A stretch of DNA of 64,000 nt from Apodemus sylvaticus. Taxonomy: Eukaryota > Chordata > Mammalia > Rodentia > Muridae. Shown piece by piece: positions 10,514 to 21,933 of this stretch; positions within the stretch are counted from its first letter, which is position 1; each line of letters begins with the position of its first letter. The translations under genes were made by a program, and so were the position numbers. The notes beneath the pieces were generated by a model. The model saw only the letters and a program-made list of their open reading frames with translations, ran no database searches and was not told where the DNA came from. The stretch lies in assembly GCF_947179515.1 (NCBI RefSeq), contig NC_067473.1, forward strand, positions 75,411,719 to 75,475,718. The letters run 5' to 3'.

Positions 10514-12390
10514 TATTCAGAGGGGTTAGTAACGGATGAGCTAAGGTGTTTAGCAGAACCGAGGTCGGCCACCTTTGGTTTGGGGAAGCTGAGTGAAGTC
10601 CCCGGGGCTCAAGATTCAGCCAGGGTTATGTAACCACTCGCCACAACGGCTCTCATCAAGGGATAATCCATACTGTACCCTGGCAACACCAGACAGTATA
10701 TCCTAGGTTTTCATGTCCAAACTAGTTCATTTTAGTATCTTTGAAGAAAAAGCTGAAATTGGATGGTCGTTGTTCTTACAGGATCCACCTCAGAACATGA
10801 AGTGCTCAAATGATTTCCCCAGTGCAACACAATTCATGGGACAATCCTACGAGTTCTCCTCTGGGCACTGCATCTCCATGATGAAGAGTGATGATGGCTC
10901 ATATCTGGGTTCCCTGGCCAGGAAAATATGCAGCCATTAGCTGAAACTGTGAACAAGAACTCGCCAATTCTCTCCAACCTCCTGCCAATGACTCTGGCCT
11001 TTCTAGACATCATACCCCTGGAATACTTTCCCTTCAGCACTCCAGTGGCTCAGACAACCATCTGTGACTAACATTCCTGAGATGCAGCCATTGTCAGCTT
11101 GCCTGAAGAGTTAGAGTCTATCTTTCCAAACTGAATGACTCTTCCCAGACGTCCTTAAGGACGCCAGCAGGTTCTTATTTCCATCTCTGCAGGAAAGAAT
11201 GCTCTGAAGTTGAGCTTAAATGTCTGCTATTAAAGAACTGAATGTCTGCTGAATGACGGCCAAAACGTCTATTATTCCTCTTAAATAGACACTTACTAAG
11301 CAAGTGCTGGTTATGCCTCTCAGTACCGAATAGATTCTCAGAAGAAAATAAAAGAGGATTAAGCACATTAGGAAACAAACAGCCATGCATCCTGACTAAG
11401 CAGTTCAGATCCACAGAATATTAAAAGGGTGCTAGAAACTGACCCCAGGACCTTATATATGCTAACCACTAGCTTCCTCCCCTCAGCTCCATCACCACTC
11501 CAGGGAGCTCCCTTTAAAGGGAAGCTGATGGATAGACAGTGCAGATACCCAATAACTGTTATCTGAACAAACACAAAGACAGATGGACTGAATGGAAGAA
11601 AGGAAATCCCAAGTCACTTTAGACCAAGCCAATGAGACTCCATTTAAAAATGGCCAGTGTCACCTGACACTGCTTTAAATGTTCTAGGGCATAGCATGTG
11701 TCCAGGCTGGAGACAAAACAGCTCACAAAGAAAATACTCTTCATGCCAATCAATGTGAGAGCCAAGAGAGAAAAACTGTCAAGGGCAGGTCCTTCCTTAG
11801 ACGCTGAGTGCTCTCAGAGAAGGGGTGTGGGAACAGGAGTTGCAGACAGCTGCACGAAGTTTCCAACCATAAAACGCCTCTCTTCACGTTCACGGTATTT
11901 ATTCCACTTCCAAAAAGTTACAGATTTCATGGGAAACAAATTAACAATTGTTCAAGTACTCACTGACTCAGGTGACACATTCCCCACATGCTGCTCTGCT
12001 GGACCATCTGTCTTCCCAAACACTCGGGTTTATCATTGCTATTGTTATTATTATTCAAATTAAAGTATCTTTAGACTTGAAGTTATTATCCTCTCCATCA
12101 AAAGACAGTTCTCTTTTAATCCTTACTCCATAAGGATATCAAGTCCCAAGGTAAGTCATCAAACCAAAGCAGCTCTAAACCGTCTGCGTAATGATGAAGG
12201 CTTTATAGCTACTAATATGCTAAGAGCCATTTGCATGCCTTGAATGCACATAAACGCCCACTAGAGTCACACACTGCAAACAAAGTATTTAGATAAGCAA
12301 GTAGTCTCTCCACTCCAAGTATATGAAGTCAGTACTGTCAGCCAGTCGCTCATGTAGCACAAACCAACCAACCGACCCTAGAGGGAGTGT
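10514..12390. other. mostly unique sequence, no gene seen
   Basis: Frames at 10713-11040, 11175-11574 and 11698-12063 have no family resemblance. One possible antisense ID-like SINE fragment lies at 11428-11490. Confidence 0.5.
11428..11490 (-). mobile_element. ID-like SINE fragment
   Basis: The complement reads as the box B side of an ID/tRNA-Ala SINE (gctagtggttagcatatataaggtcctgggg order). Short and diverged. Confidence 0.45.
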
Positions 12391-12722
12391 TATGGTTTGG
12401 ATGAAATGTGCCCCAATAAGGTCAGGGTTTGAGTAGTTGGTCTCCAGCTTGGTGACACTATTTTAGGAAGTCAGGGATCCTCTGGGATGTGGTAGTGTAA
12501 GCTACAAAGAGGTTGGGGAAGAAGACTTGGAAGGTTATGCCTGCCCCTGGCTCCAGGCTAGAGCTCTCTGATTCTTGGTTAAAGAGCAAGCCACCATGGG
12601 AGAGTCCCACCACCATATCTCCATGATAAGCCCCCCTGCCCAAAACCAAGAACAAACCCTTCCTCCATTAAGTTGCTACCTACGATGATGTGTATTTTGT
12701 CCCAGCAATGAGAAAAGAACTG
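12389..12722 (+). mobile_element. old rodent LTR/hAT-like repeat
   Basis: TTATGGTTTGGATGAAATGT at the left, CAAGCCACCATGGGAGAG in the middle and CAAACCCTTCCTCCATTAAG at the right are landmarks of a common ~330-bp rodent repeat. It shares its 3' architecture with 34635-34920. The class (MaLR-like LTR or hAT) is uncertain. Confidence 0.55.
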
Positions 12723-12734
12723 CGGTTGTTTGAA

Positions 12735-13042
12735 AAGAACGTCCCCCAAAGATGCGGGCATTAGAACACTTGGCCCCCAGCTGGTGGCACTCTCTGGAGA
12801 AGTCCAGAACTGCAGATAGCACAGCATAGGAGAGTATGCTCTCTCTGCTTTGTGTTTGCAGTGGAAGGTGTGCTTTCTCAGCTCCCTGCTCCTGCCCACA
12901 CCTGCCGCTCGCTCGCTCGCTGCCGTGCTTCCTGGCCGCAATGAGCACTCATTTCTATGGAACCCTGGGCCCAAATCAACCCTTCTTTACGCTTCCTTGG
13001 TCATGGTATTTTATCATAGCAGCAAAAAAAGTAACGGATACA
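12735..13042 (+). mobile_element. degenerate rodent hAT-type element (URR1-like)
   Basis: TTGGCCCCCAGCTGGTGGCA at the left, GCCGTGCTTCCTGGCCGCAA in the middle and CTTCCTTGGTCATGGTATTT near the right end follow the order of the 40655-41005 element, at low identity. A short CGCT repeat sits at about 12907-12920. Confidence 0.55.
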
Positions 13043-13050
13043 GGAACCAA

Positions 13051-13234
13051 CACTGGTTCTCAACCTGTGACTTTCAATCCTTTTACAGGGGCCACCTAAG
13101 ACCACCGGAAAACAAGACAGATGTAAGGAAACATGGATTATGAAGTAGCAACAAAAATAATGTTGTGATTGAGAATTAAAGCAACATGAAGAACTGTATT
13201 AAAGTCACGGCGTTAGGAAGGTTGAGACTCAATG
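13051..13234 (+). mobile_element. small hAT-Charlie-type element with terminal inverted repeats
   Basis: Begins CACTGGTTCTCAACC and ends GGTTGAGACTCAATG, diverged forms of 15-bp terminal inverted repeats. GAAGTAGCAACAAAAATAAT in the middle is shared with the better preserved copy at 53294-53462. No flanking 8-bp duplication survives. Confidence 0.75.
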
Positions 13235-13436
13235 CCTTAAAGTCTACTCAGAGAGTATAACAATCTAGAAATGCATGTTCCTGCTTTTTAAAGGTAGGCT
13301 ACTGAAAGCTAACCTGGGGTTTGAGGAGATAATCAAGGTTATTACTAATGACTGGCAGAAGAAGGAAAGAGAATAGACCTACTATGCTTGCCATGACTTG
13401 CTATGGGAAGCTCTCTACAATGTTATGACACAGCAA

Positions 13437-14095
13437 GAGGAGCTATACGAGATGCAGAGGACCTGGATTTGAGTTCCAGCATCCACATGGCACCTCTGGT
13501 TCCAAGAGATCTGACACCAATCACCTGTAACTCCGGTTCCAAGGGATCTTGTCCCTTCCCCCCACAGCATTTAGCTGTGACCCTCCTGGCTAGCAACCCC
13601 CACTCTTCCCCAGGAGTTATCTCCGGCCTATTCAAGCTGTGACATTCCTGGCCTACAGCCTCCACCCTTCCCCTGGCGTTATCTCCGGCCCATGTTCCAT
13701 TTGGAACAATACAGCCACTTTCACCTTAACTACCAAGGCCGCCTCAGCGCAGTTCCACCTGGAGACCAGCAGAAAACTGCGTGACTGGAAGCAGGCAACT
13801 GCTGAGAAGAAGATCCGACGAATTCGCGGCCACTGGGGGGCAGGGTGGTTTTCCAAAGACTATAAATATTGGCTTAATAATAGTAAAGTCAGTCTCTATG
13901 GGCAACTGTCCTCTTGACTCATTTCTCTTTCGCCTCCTTCCCGTTACCCCCAGAATTCTCTTCCAGGTATTCCAGTTCGCATGTGGCCGCAGGCGGCTAC
14001 AGGATCTGACACCATCTTCTGGCCTTTGTAGGCAACAGGCACATATATCGTGTATAGACATACATGTAGGCAAAACACGCATGCACATAAAAAAG
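13437..14095 (+). mobile_element. B3-family SINE interrupted by a solo LTR
   Basis: The left part (13437-13549) carries GACCTGGATTTGAGTTCC and CACCTGTAACTCCGGTTCC. The right part (14002-14095) resumes with GGATCTGACACCATCTTCTG and the CATGTAGGCAAAACACGC tail. Removing 13550-14007 restores a continuous B3 order with one GGATCT, showing that the LTR inserted into an existing SINE. Confidence 0.85.
13550..14001 (+). mobile_element. 452-bp solo LTR, ERV2/ERVK-like, inside a B3 SINE
   Basis: Canonical TG...CA ends (TGTCCCTTCCCC to GGCGGCTACA) and an exact 6-bp target duplication GGATCT (13544-13549 and 14002-14007). Internally there is a 62-bp tandem duplication (13573-13634 and 13635-13696) in the U3-like part, and an ACTATAAATATT TATA-like box at about 13858. 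No gag, pol or env remains, so this is a recombined solo LTR. Strand is inferred from the TATA box and is less certain than the insertion itself. Confidence 0.9.
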
Positions 14096-14194
14096 GGAGG
14101 GGAAAAAAAGGTCATTCTGTATCTCAAAACTGGAAGACTTTAGCAGGAACACAATGACCATACAATGTTTCTAAACATTTCAAAGACAGAATCA

Positions 14195-14295
14195 GGCACA
14201 ATTCCAGCACTTGACATTTCAAGGCCAGCCTGGTCTACACAGAGAGTTCCAAGCTAGCAGAGCAAAAAGTGAGACTCTGTCTCTAAATTAATAAT
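14195..14295 (+). mobile_element. truncated B1 SINE
   Basis: Contains TTCCAGCACTTGACATTTCA (with an internal deletion), AAGGCCAGCCTGGTCTACAC and GTGAGACTCTGTCTCTAAAT. Confidence 0.8.
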
Positions 14296-17200
14296 TTAAA
14301 AAGTAAGACTTATAAGGGTAAAAGGTGCTTTGAAGGGTCTCTGGCAAGAACAAAAGAAGTACCACCTGAGCTCTGGTAATGGGCCTTGCTCAGAGTCCCT
14401 GCTGTGGCGGTAAGGGATGCATCTGAGGACAGAAAGAATCGTATGGCCAAGCAATAGTGAAGAAAATGTGACCTAAAGTTCTACAATGTGTCTTACACAG
14501 AAGAAGTCTCATGAGAACCCAGGTGGTATGGACCATGCATACACTGCCAGCATTTAACAGTACAAAGGAGGCTTCTGATAAGTTGTTTTTAATTAGAATA
14601 TTGTAATAACAAGTCATTTTAATTAGCATATTGTTAACTCTTGTACAAAAATATTCTTAAAGACAGTAGCAAATTTACCCACTGATGATCATCACCAATT
14701 AGGCAAAAAACTAGAATTTTTCCCACAAAAGAGTGAGTACTTCCTTTCCTGTGTCATCTGAGGACTCATGTCCTGGGATGTGGCACTGGGACACAGTGTC
14801 CGTCATCAAGACAGATGTAGTGTTTTGGTCACTCTCCCTGGCTCCAGGCTAGAGCCCAGCCTTCTGGAGAGTGGCCTTGGGGGCTCTGCACTTTCATTTC
14901 CTCTAGAGGACATTCTGAGACTTGGGATTGGTCTCTTTAGATCTCTACTTAAATGATGCTTTGTAGAGAGGCTTTTGACCCTAAGTAAAACCAAATGTCA
15001 ACTCCTGGCCCCCTATATACACTCCCAAGTTTCTCATCTCTTCTTAATATCCTCCATAGAATGCATTAGACCTGACATACTTAACTATTTGTTTATAATG
15101 CGAAGGTCACATACTCCTGTTACATTTCTAGGACCTACAAGGGACAGGGTACTGAATTCACAGGCATATGATAAGCATCTACAGAGTGGATTTCTTCTTT
15201 AAACATCCAACTGCAGTAAACCACGATCATTCAGCATATCCACTGCACAGCAGTTTCATTCAGATTAGTTCTTGACCCTACAAAGAAAACCCTGCACGTG
15301 AAGCTACGATGCCAGGCTGTTTCCCAACTGCTTCCAACTTACCAACTGGTTTCACCATCTACAAACTACCAGAGTGTGATTCCTACTTCACATTCCAGAA
15401 CACCAATATCTCCATTTCTATCAAGACCAGGAGCAGCCTCCATGAAAAGCACTTTCTGATTCCCACAGGTAAGAGTAAAAACATCTAGATGTGAAATCAG
15501 AGTGAGTCCCAGTGACTCAGGTACCTGCTTGGTAGCGCCAAGCACTAGTCTCAAGGCTTCAGGAAAACCTCTCTGGGTGATAGAAGCATGGTCAAGCCTG
15601 CCCCAGGCTGATCACTGGCCCCACCACACCCCCAGCTAACTAATCCCTTTTCAGTTCTTTCCGCCACGTTTGGGCCACATACAGCAGGCAGGCTTGTTTT
15701 GCTCTCTAGGCAATCTGGCCAGTCAGACTAGAATACAGCTAAGTTTTAAAATAAAACCCTCCACCGTTCTTCTCTACCCTGGCTTTATTCCCCACCCGCT
15801 CAGCTGACGTAGTCATGAAAACTGAAGGATAAAACCACAGTGTCAGTTTGTTCACACCTCACAACCACAAAGCCAAAGGAAGGCACAGACACGCAAGCTA
15901 TCCCCCACCCCTACACAAGCAGTCAGGTGATAAAGCAAGTCTCTCCGTAGACCTCAACTGTTCAGACGCCTTGCCCAGCCCTGCAGTGTGAATTTTCCTT
16001 GCACTTTCTGACCTTAGCATCTGTCTTAAACTACTTACATAGCTGCCTTATAGGAATATAAATGTATTCTTCACTGCAGATAGACTAATTTGTTTCTTTA
16101 TAGGGAAACCCTAGCCTTTCTACTCTGTTCTTCCAGCCTTCAAGTACCACTTTCTCCTCCTGATGTTCCTCTTGTTGGCTGAAATCCTTTGTTCTATTGC
16201 ATCTTTAGTACCTGGTCCATGATCTGTTCTACCAGTGAAGGTCTTGGTGAGGTCCTGAGTACCTCACCTCTCCACACAGTTCTGACTGCTCGTTAGCATA
16301 CTTGGAATAACATTCTATCTGCTTTAGCCAGCACAGTCAAGGGCAAATATCAAATCAGTAGAGCTGCCATTAAAGCGTTCTAGAAAGTTCCAGTGACTAT
16401 ACCTGAATAAGTTCAGTGCTTCTGAAAGAAGACAGGCAGTATTATCAACGTTGCATTAGTCTCTTCTCTTGGTCTTGGCTGACACAGGGCAGACCTGACA
16501 AAGAAAAGCGAAAAAACAAGTTGCCATCACTAGAGCACTCTAAGGTCTGGGACAGAAACCCTTTCCCATCAGTTAAGAAGATTACAGTTCTAAACAGACT
16601 CCCAGTCCCAATCCACATTTGCTTTAAGCAAAAGCTCACCGTGCCTTTAACCACCTCTTAATGAACTCAAATTTGCTGCTCAGTGCTAATAAGTGTGAAA
16701 CTCGTCCTTGACGGAGGTGGATGAGCTGAGGGGGAGCCGTGGTGACAAGAAGGAGAGCAGACATGGATCCGGAGCCAAGCGCTAGTCAGTAAACCTCCAA
16801 GCCTTCCTATCATTTGCCATCAGTTCATTTCACCTAAAGAGTGCTTGAGGGCTTTGCCCTTTGTGCTTTCATTTGTACATGCTAGATGAAGTTATTTCTT
16901 GAACAATCCACTTAATGTTCTCAATTATACTATCAGCCACTGAATGATTTCATGCAAACTGTTTTTGTAAAACTGGATCCTGGCTTCCTCATCTGAAAAG
17001 CAGCAAAAATTGTGGCTTCATCTGATTATCATGAGACCATCAAGAGACAGAACGTGCTTTAGAGGACGTTGTAAACTCTGACCGTTTAATGATTTGCCTG
17101 TCACTCAAAGGCAACTGCCATCTCATTCCTTCTTTGCAAGAAAGAGTATGATTCAGTTACGTGTTTTAAAACTCGACACTCTGGCCCTCCAGCCACAATT

Positions 17201-17735
17201 CTCCTCTTAGGAAGAAATTAAGATAACCAATGCCATCTCTATTTTCTTTCAGATAAAAAATTACACTTCCCCTAATTTCTAAACAAATATGCTGTTCTCC
17301 ACATCTTTAGGACTGAACCACAGACATATGCATGAGACAGGAAACTGTCTCAATCCATTATGAGCTATATGGGAAGCCATTAAAGGAACTGACCGCTATT
17401 TCCTTACCACCCTCCCATGCCAGTAACGTGCAGTCTTGATCGCAGCCTGTGCAGAGGTGAAGCTCAGGCGGGAGCTGCATTTGCCCAAGCAGACCTGCTG
17501 AATCAGAACGAAGCACATTTTCAACTTCGTAAAAGATTTCCAGATTACCCTCCAGAGAGGCTTGAAGCACATGACCTATGCAGGCTACAGCTGCATACAT
17601 TAACCTGCTACTGTAACAGAATGAAGGCCAACCCCCATCCAATGGCAGAGCAGAAAGCTATATCTCTGTGTATCTTACTTGCTTCTTCTAATGAGGTTTT
17701 TTTTTTAAATTATTCTAGTGTTTTAATTATATAGG
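14296..17735. other. unique sequence, no confident gene
   Basis: About 3.4 kb with little repeat content. A short minus-strand frame at 15366-15554 and a plus-strand frame ending at a CCCACAG/GTAAGAG donor-like site (15468/15469) were examined; neither has a supporting partner exon. Frames at 17358-17734 are likewise unsupported. Confidence 0.45.
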
Positions 17736-17737
17736 CA

Positions 17738-17893
17738 GAGCAGTCTGTATTTATGTATATAACAACAAATAATGAAAAAAGAGACCATGAATTTGGAAAG
17801 AAGTAAGAAAGAATATAGGGGACGATCTAGGGGGACAAGAAAGGGGAGAAATGATGTAATTATGTGATAATCTCAAAAAATAAAAAAAAATTC
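17738..17893 (+). mobile_element. L1 3' UTR end
   Basis: AAAGAGACCATGAATTTGGA followed by GGGGAGAAATGATGTAATTA and ATAATCTCAAAAAATAAAAA is the terminal 3' UTR of an older rodent L1 (Lx-like). It is 5'-truncated to about 150 bases. Confidence 0.8.
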
Positions 17894-17904
17894 AAAATTA
17901 GTTT

Positions 17905-18161
17905 CTCAGAGATACTAAGATGGCTCAGTAAGTGCTTGCCAAGCAAGTTGAGGATTTGAGTTCAGATCCTCAGCACTGTCACAAAGGCATGGTGGCCTGC
18001 TTGTGACCCCAGAGGTAAAGACAGGAGCTCTGCACAGCACGCTGGTCCGTTAGAATAGACAAGTCCATGAACTCTGGGTTCACGTAAGAGGCCCTGCCTC
18101 CATATATAAGGTGTGTGTGGGGTGGGGATGTTAAGGAGGACAACCCACGCTGATCTGTAGC

Positions 18162-18199
<38 letters not shown>

Positions 18200-18236
18200 A
18201 CACACAATGCCACACATATGTATACATGAGAAAAAA
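17905..18236 (+). mobile_element. B4-family SINE with (CA)n
   Basis: TAAGATGGCTCAGTAAGTGC and GAGTTCAGATCCTCAGCACT (tRNA-like boxes A and B), then a B1-like middle ending GAGGCCCTGCCTCC, then a CA run at about 18163-18197. Confidence 0.75.
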
Positions 18237-18261
18237 TAGTTTCTCTTTAAATATTAGCAAA

Positions 18262-18422
18262 ATCAAGGCTGGTGAGATGACTCAGCATGTAAAGCACTTG
18301 ACACACAAGCCTAACAGTCTGAGGTCATCACAGATACTTCACATAATGGTGGAACTCCACAGAACTCTCCTCTGACCTCCACACACACCACACAAACAAT
18401 GATAACAAATAAACAACTTTTC
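18262..18422 (+). mobile_element. B3-family SINE
   Basis: AGGCTGGTGAGATGACTCAG head, a shortened middle, CTCCTCTGACCTCCACACAC and an AATAAACAAC tail. Confidence 0.8.
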
Positions 18423-18785
18423 CAGCACAACACTCTACCATGGTCCTCCTCTAGGTCCCCTACACACAGTAGCCATACCGAGTGAAGAAGACTTCCCGGA
18501 AAGCGCCTTCCCTCCCCCTTCCACTTACAAAACTGCTTCAGAATCAGATGGGAAGACTGTCAATGGTTTTGACACTGTTGTCCCCTCCCCTTCCTCGGGT
18601 ACCCAGGATGAGTCTCCAGAGCTTCATGACAGCATCACCAGCATCCTTGTCTAAGCTCCCTGGAGATCAAGGCTGCTTCCTAAACCTCTGCACCCTCCAC
18701 TGTGTCCAGTATTCTCCCTCCAGTATGAGATGGCAGATTGGTGGAAAGAATGGATTCATAACTGTATACATGCTCTTTTTTTAAA

Positions 18786-19170
18786 TATTTGTTTCATTTT
18801 TGTTTGTGTGCATGCACGTGTGTATACATGCCACATGAATGTGCAATATACATGCCATATGTGTATATATACAAGCCACATGTATGTGTATACATGCCAC
18901 ATGTGTATGTATGTATGCCACATGGGTGTATAAATGCCACATGTATGGGTGTATACATAACACATGTGTATATACATGTTACATGTGTGTATGCATGTCA
19001 CATGTATACATGTATGTGGGTAGATGAGGAAACCAAGAAGGTGTCAGATTCCTGGAGCTGGAGTTAACAGGCATTTGTGATCCACGTGACATAGGTGCTG
19101 GAAACTGATCTCAGATCCTCCAGAAGAACAATAAATACCTTGACCCACTCAGCCATCTCTCCAGTCCTCA
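18786..19170 (-). mobile_element. B3-family SINE (antisense) with internal minisatellite
   Basis: The right end carries the antisense promoter head (CCCACTCAGCCATCTCTCCA) and the antisense box B (AACTGATCTCAGATCCTCCA). The left part has expanded into a degenerate ~20-bp tandem array (18806-19017). Confidence 0.8.
18806..19017. repeat. ~20-bp minisatellite (ACATGCCACATGTGTATGT-like), ~10 copies
   Basis: Successive units of the form GTGTATACATGCCACATGT vary at one to four positions and in length (18-21 bases). The array lies in the tail of an antisense B3 SINE and probably arose from its TG-rich tail. Confidence 0.85.
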
Positions 19171-19174
19171 TGAA

Positions 19175-20280
19175 TATGTGTTCTAAAGTGTCCCAAACAA
19201 AACTACAAATCTAGTGATAAGAAAAGGCAGATAGAGCTCTAGGGATCAGTTGGCCTAGAAGTGCATGCCACAACTCCATAACTCCTGACAAATCTTACCT
19301 GAGTCTGTTGTCCTCACATTGGCTGGGACTTAAATGACTAAAAGTTGCAACTGAGATCAAAATATCTCTTAAACCACTGTATTAAGGCCTAGTAATTCTA
19401 CAAAAAGATCACCAACTTCTTTCCTAAAGCAAGGTCATGCAACTTAAAAATAAAAAGATACAGTTAAACAGTAACTAGACTGCCTGAAAAGAAACTAGAC
19501 AGGCAGTACCCACACAGAGCCCCAGAAACCTCGTGTGCTACTCAGGAGACAGATGTACGCCAGCGCAACTACCAGTCTACTCTGTTCAGAGGAGCATACT
19601 CAAACCTGTGGCTAACAAGTAAAACAGGTACATACTTGGGCAGTGACCAAAGCAAGGTCCAGGTACACTCATAGCAACACGAATTAGCAATGGCACCCCA
19701 GGGGGAAACCATACATTTGTCAGTTGTAGACAGGGCACACTGTCACGTAATCAGACAATAGAATCTAACAGCATCCAGACTGAACAAACAACAGTGGCAC
19801 ACCAAGACACACACAGAGAGGTATAAACCAAGACACAAAGTGAGCCAAAGGCTCATCCAATATGCATCCCTGTAGCAAGATCAAGCAAGGCTGATCAGGC
19901 AGCCTTACAGCTCTGCGGGACAGGGAGGAGCTTCTGAGCTGTGGGTGATGCTCTGCCTCCCACTCTGGAGACTGGTCACAGAGATGCATCCGGCTTGTGA
20001 AAGCTAAATAAGCTAGATATCAAGTTTTCCATACTTTTCTGCTGGATTTTCCAGGTCATTGAAAATTTTACCTAAAATAGAGGGAAGTAGGCTAACCCTG
20101 TAAATGTCTTTCATGAGCAGATGTTTTTAAAATGCTATAGTGACTGTCACCCAACTGCAAAACTGAATTGACTTACACTTTGACCAAAAGACTACAACTG
20201 TTAAGAGGTGTTAAGAGATTTTTTTTCACTTTTGAAAAACAGCAGAAGTCACAAATGGCATTCAATTTTTTTAAGAAACA
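19175..20280. other. unique sequence, no gene seen
   Basis: No repeat family, splice-flanked frame or CpG cluster was recognised. Confidence 0.5.
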
Positions 20281-20283
20281 AGA

Positions 20284-20435
20284 TGACCAGCCAGGCAGCG
20301 GTGATACACACCTTTAATCCCAGCACTTGGGAGGCAGAGGCAGGCAGTTCTCTGTGAGTTTGAGACCAGCTGGTCTATAGCACAAGTTCCAGGACAGCCA
20401 GGGTGACACAGAAAATCCTGTCTTGGGGAAAGAAA
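20284..20435 (+). mobile_element. B1 SINE
   Basis: CCAGGCAGCGGTGATACACA head, TTTAATCCCAGCACTTGGGA, then AATCCTGTCTTGGGGAAAG with a GAAA-rich tail. Confidence 0.93.
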
Positions 20436-20550
20436 GAAAGAAAAAAAGAGGAAACAACAGAAACCAGATGACCAAAGGAGGTGGGCTACTAAGTAATGGT
20501 GGTAGAAAAAAATGAGAAAAAAATATCAGCCTTAAAATGGTACTAAACTA

Positions 20551-20709
20551 GCCGGGCGGTGGTGGCGCACGCCTGTAATCCCAGCACTCTGGGAGGCAGA
20601 GGCAGACAGATCTCTGAGTTCGAGGCCAGCCTGGTGAGCTCCAGGACAGCCAGGGCTATACAGAGAAACCCTGTCTCGGAAAAAAAAACAAATCAAAAAA
20701 GAAAAAAAA
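20551..20709 (+). mobile_element. B1 SINE with 14-bp target duplication
   Basis: GCCGGGCGGTGGTGGCGCAC head retaining several CpGs. A small deletion removes part of the GTCTACA segment. It is flanked by GGTACTAAACTAGC at 20539-20552 and 20710-20723, a perfect target-site duplication, indicating a relatively young L1-mediated insertion. Confidence 0.96.
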
Positions 20710-20723
20710 GGTACTAAACTAGC

Positions 20724-21300
20724 TTTTACTCTTTAGAAACATCTTCTGTTAAACTACCAGGAAAAACCAACAACTATTTTTTCCAGTGCAGATACATGCC
20801 TCCACAGCTAGCTTTCCCCCAAAATTATTTTAAAGCGCTGTGCAACAGAGAGAGCAAGAATGTGCCCAAGGCAGTGATAATTATTGGCAAGCGCAGGTGT
20901 CTGAACAGAGGGAAGCTGAGGGAAAGGAAACACGAATCCTTCCGCCTCATTAGGGTTCTAAAAATAGTCTCAAAATACAAAGGCATGGGTGCCGCATAAA
21001 TGAATGAGAAATTTAATCAAAGGGGGTTTTTGTGAATCTTGACCACAACCCAGACACAATTACTTTGAAGATTAAAAAAGAAAGAAAACAAAACAAAACA
21101 AGAAGACATGATGCTATGATCCAGGCCACCAGGGCTTAAAATAAGCAGAGAAATCAACAACACAAATATGATAGTGAGGACAGATTTTTTTCTTTTAAAG
21201 ATTGTTCATACTTAGCTAGGAAATCTAGAAATAACGGGTGCTCAGAGGTCAAGAGCAGACCTGAAGGCTTATCTCTTCCAACTAGGTGTTAATTCTCTTT
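20724..21300. other. unique sequence, no gene seen
   Basis: Contains only an A-rich (AAAAC)n stretch near 21074-21100. Confidence 0.5.
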
Positions 21301-21308
21301 GAATTGGA

Positions 21309-21428
21309 TTCCCCCCACCCCCCACCCTCCCACTTCCCCACCCTCCCACTTCCCCACCCTCCCATCCCCCCAACCCCCCACTTCCCCACCCTCCCACCCC
21401 CCAACCCCACCCCACCTCACCCCACCTC
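21309..21428. repeat. C-rich minisatellite/low-complexity tract
   Basis: Units of CCCACTTCCCCACCCTC type repeat imperfectly for about 120 bases. The minus strand is correspondingly made of closely spaced runs of three to six G. Confidence 0.95.
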
Positions 21429-21740
21429 AGGAGGGGTAAGTGAACAAAGCTTAGGCATCCAGGCAACCACCAGGAGGAGGTGATCCTCCACCTCCAGCTG
21501 TACTAGGAGACGGCAAGCCTCAGACTCCTTCCAGCCCCCATCCAACTCCCACTGGTCAATGGACCAAACAGGCTTTGCCTGGATGCGTCCCCAAGTGTGT
21601 GTCGCACCTGAAAGAAGATGCAGCTACAGCTTTAGTTACATCCCTTGATATCACCCTGTCTCTGTCACTAAGAGGCAGTGGCATTTGCAGAAGGCAAGTG
21701 ACAGCAAGGAAAACCAAAATATTCAAACAGTCAAACTTTA

Positions 21741-21753
21741 CAGTATTTTATTT

Positions 21754-21784
<31 letters not shown>

Positions 21785-21787
21785 TTG
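21741..21787. repeat. (TTTA)n microsatellite / B1 tail
   Basis: About ten TTTA units directly next to the A-tail side of the antisense B1 at 21788, so it probably grew from that tail. Confidence 0.93.
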
Positions 21788-21933
21788 GTTTTTTAGAGGC
21801 AGGGTTTTTCTGTGTAGCCCTGGCTGTCCTGGAGCTCACTCTGTAGACCAGGCTGGCCTTGAACTCAGAAATCTGCCTGCCTCTGCCTCCCAAGTGCTGG
21901 GATTACAGGGGTGCGCCACCACCACCCAGCCCC
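21788..21933 (-). mobile_element. B1 SINE
   Basis: Antisense B1: AGGCAGGGTTTTTCTGTGTA, GTAGACCAGGCTGGCCTTGA, CAAGTGCTGGGATTACAGGG, GCCACCACCACCCAGCC. Confidence 0.95.

Noticed and set aside
13744..14143. Overlapping 120- and 127-codon frames on opposite strands
   Set aside because: Both lie mainly within the solo LTR bounded by GGATCT duplications.
15366..15554. Open segments on both strands with donor- and acceptor-like sites (for example CCCACAG/GTAAGAG at 15468)
   Set aside because: The two strands compete, no compatible partner exon is visible nearby, and the frame lengths are within chance expectation.
18839..19067. Cysteine/histidine-rich frames (repeating C-H-M-like pattern) as zinc-finger-like peptides
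   Set aside because: They are translations of the ~20-bp minisatellite in a SINE tail; spacing does not match any zinc-finger class.
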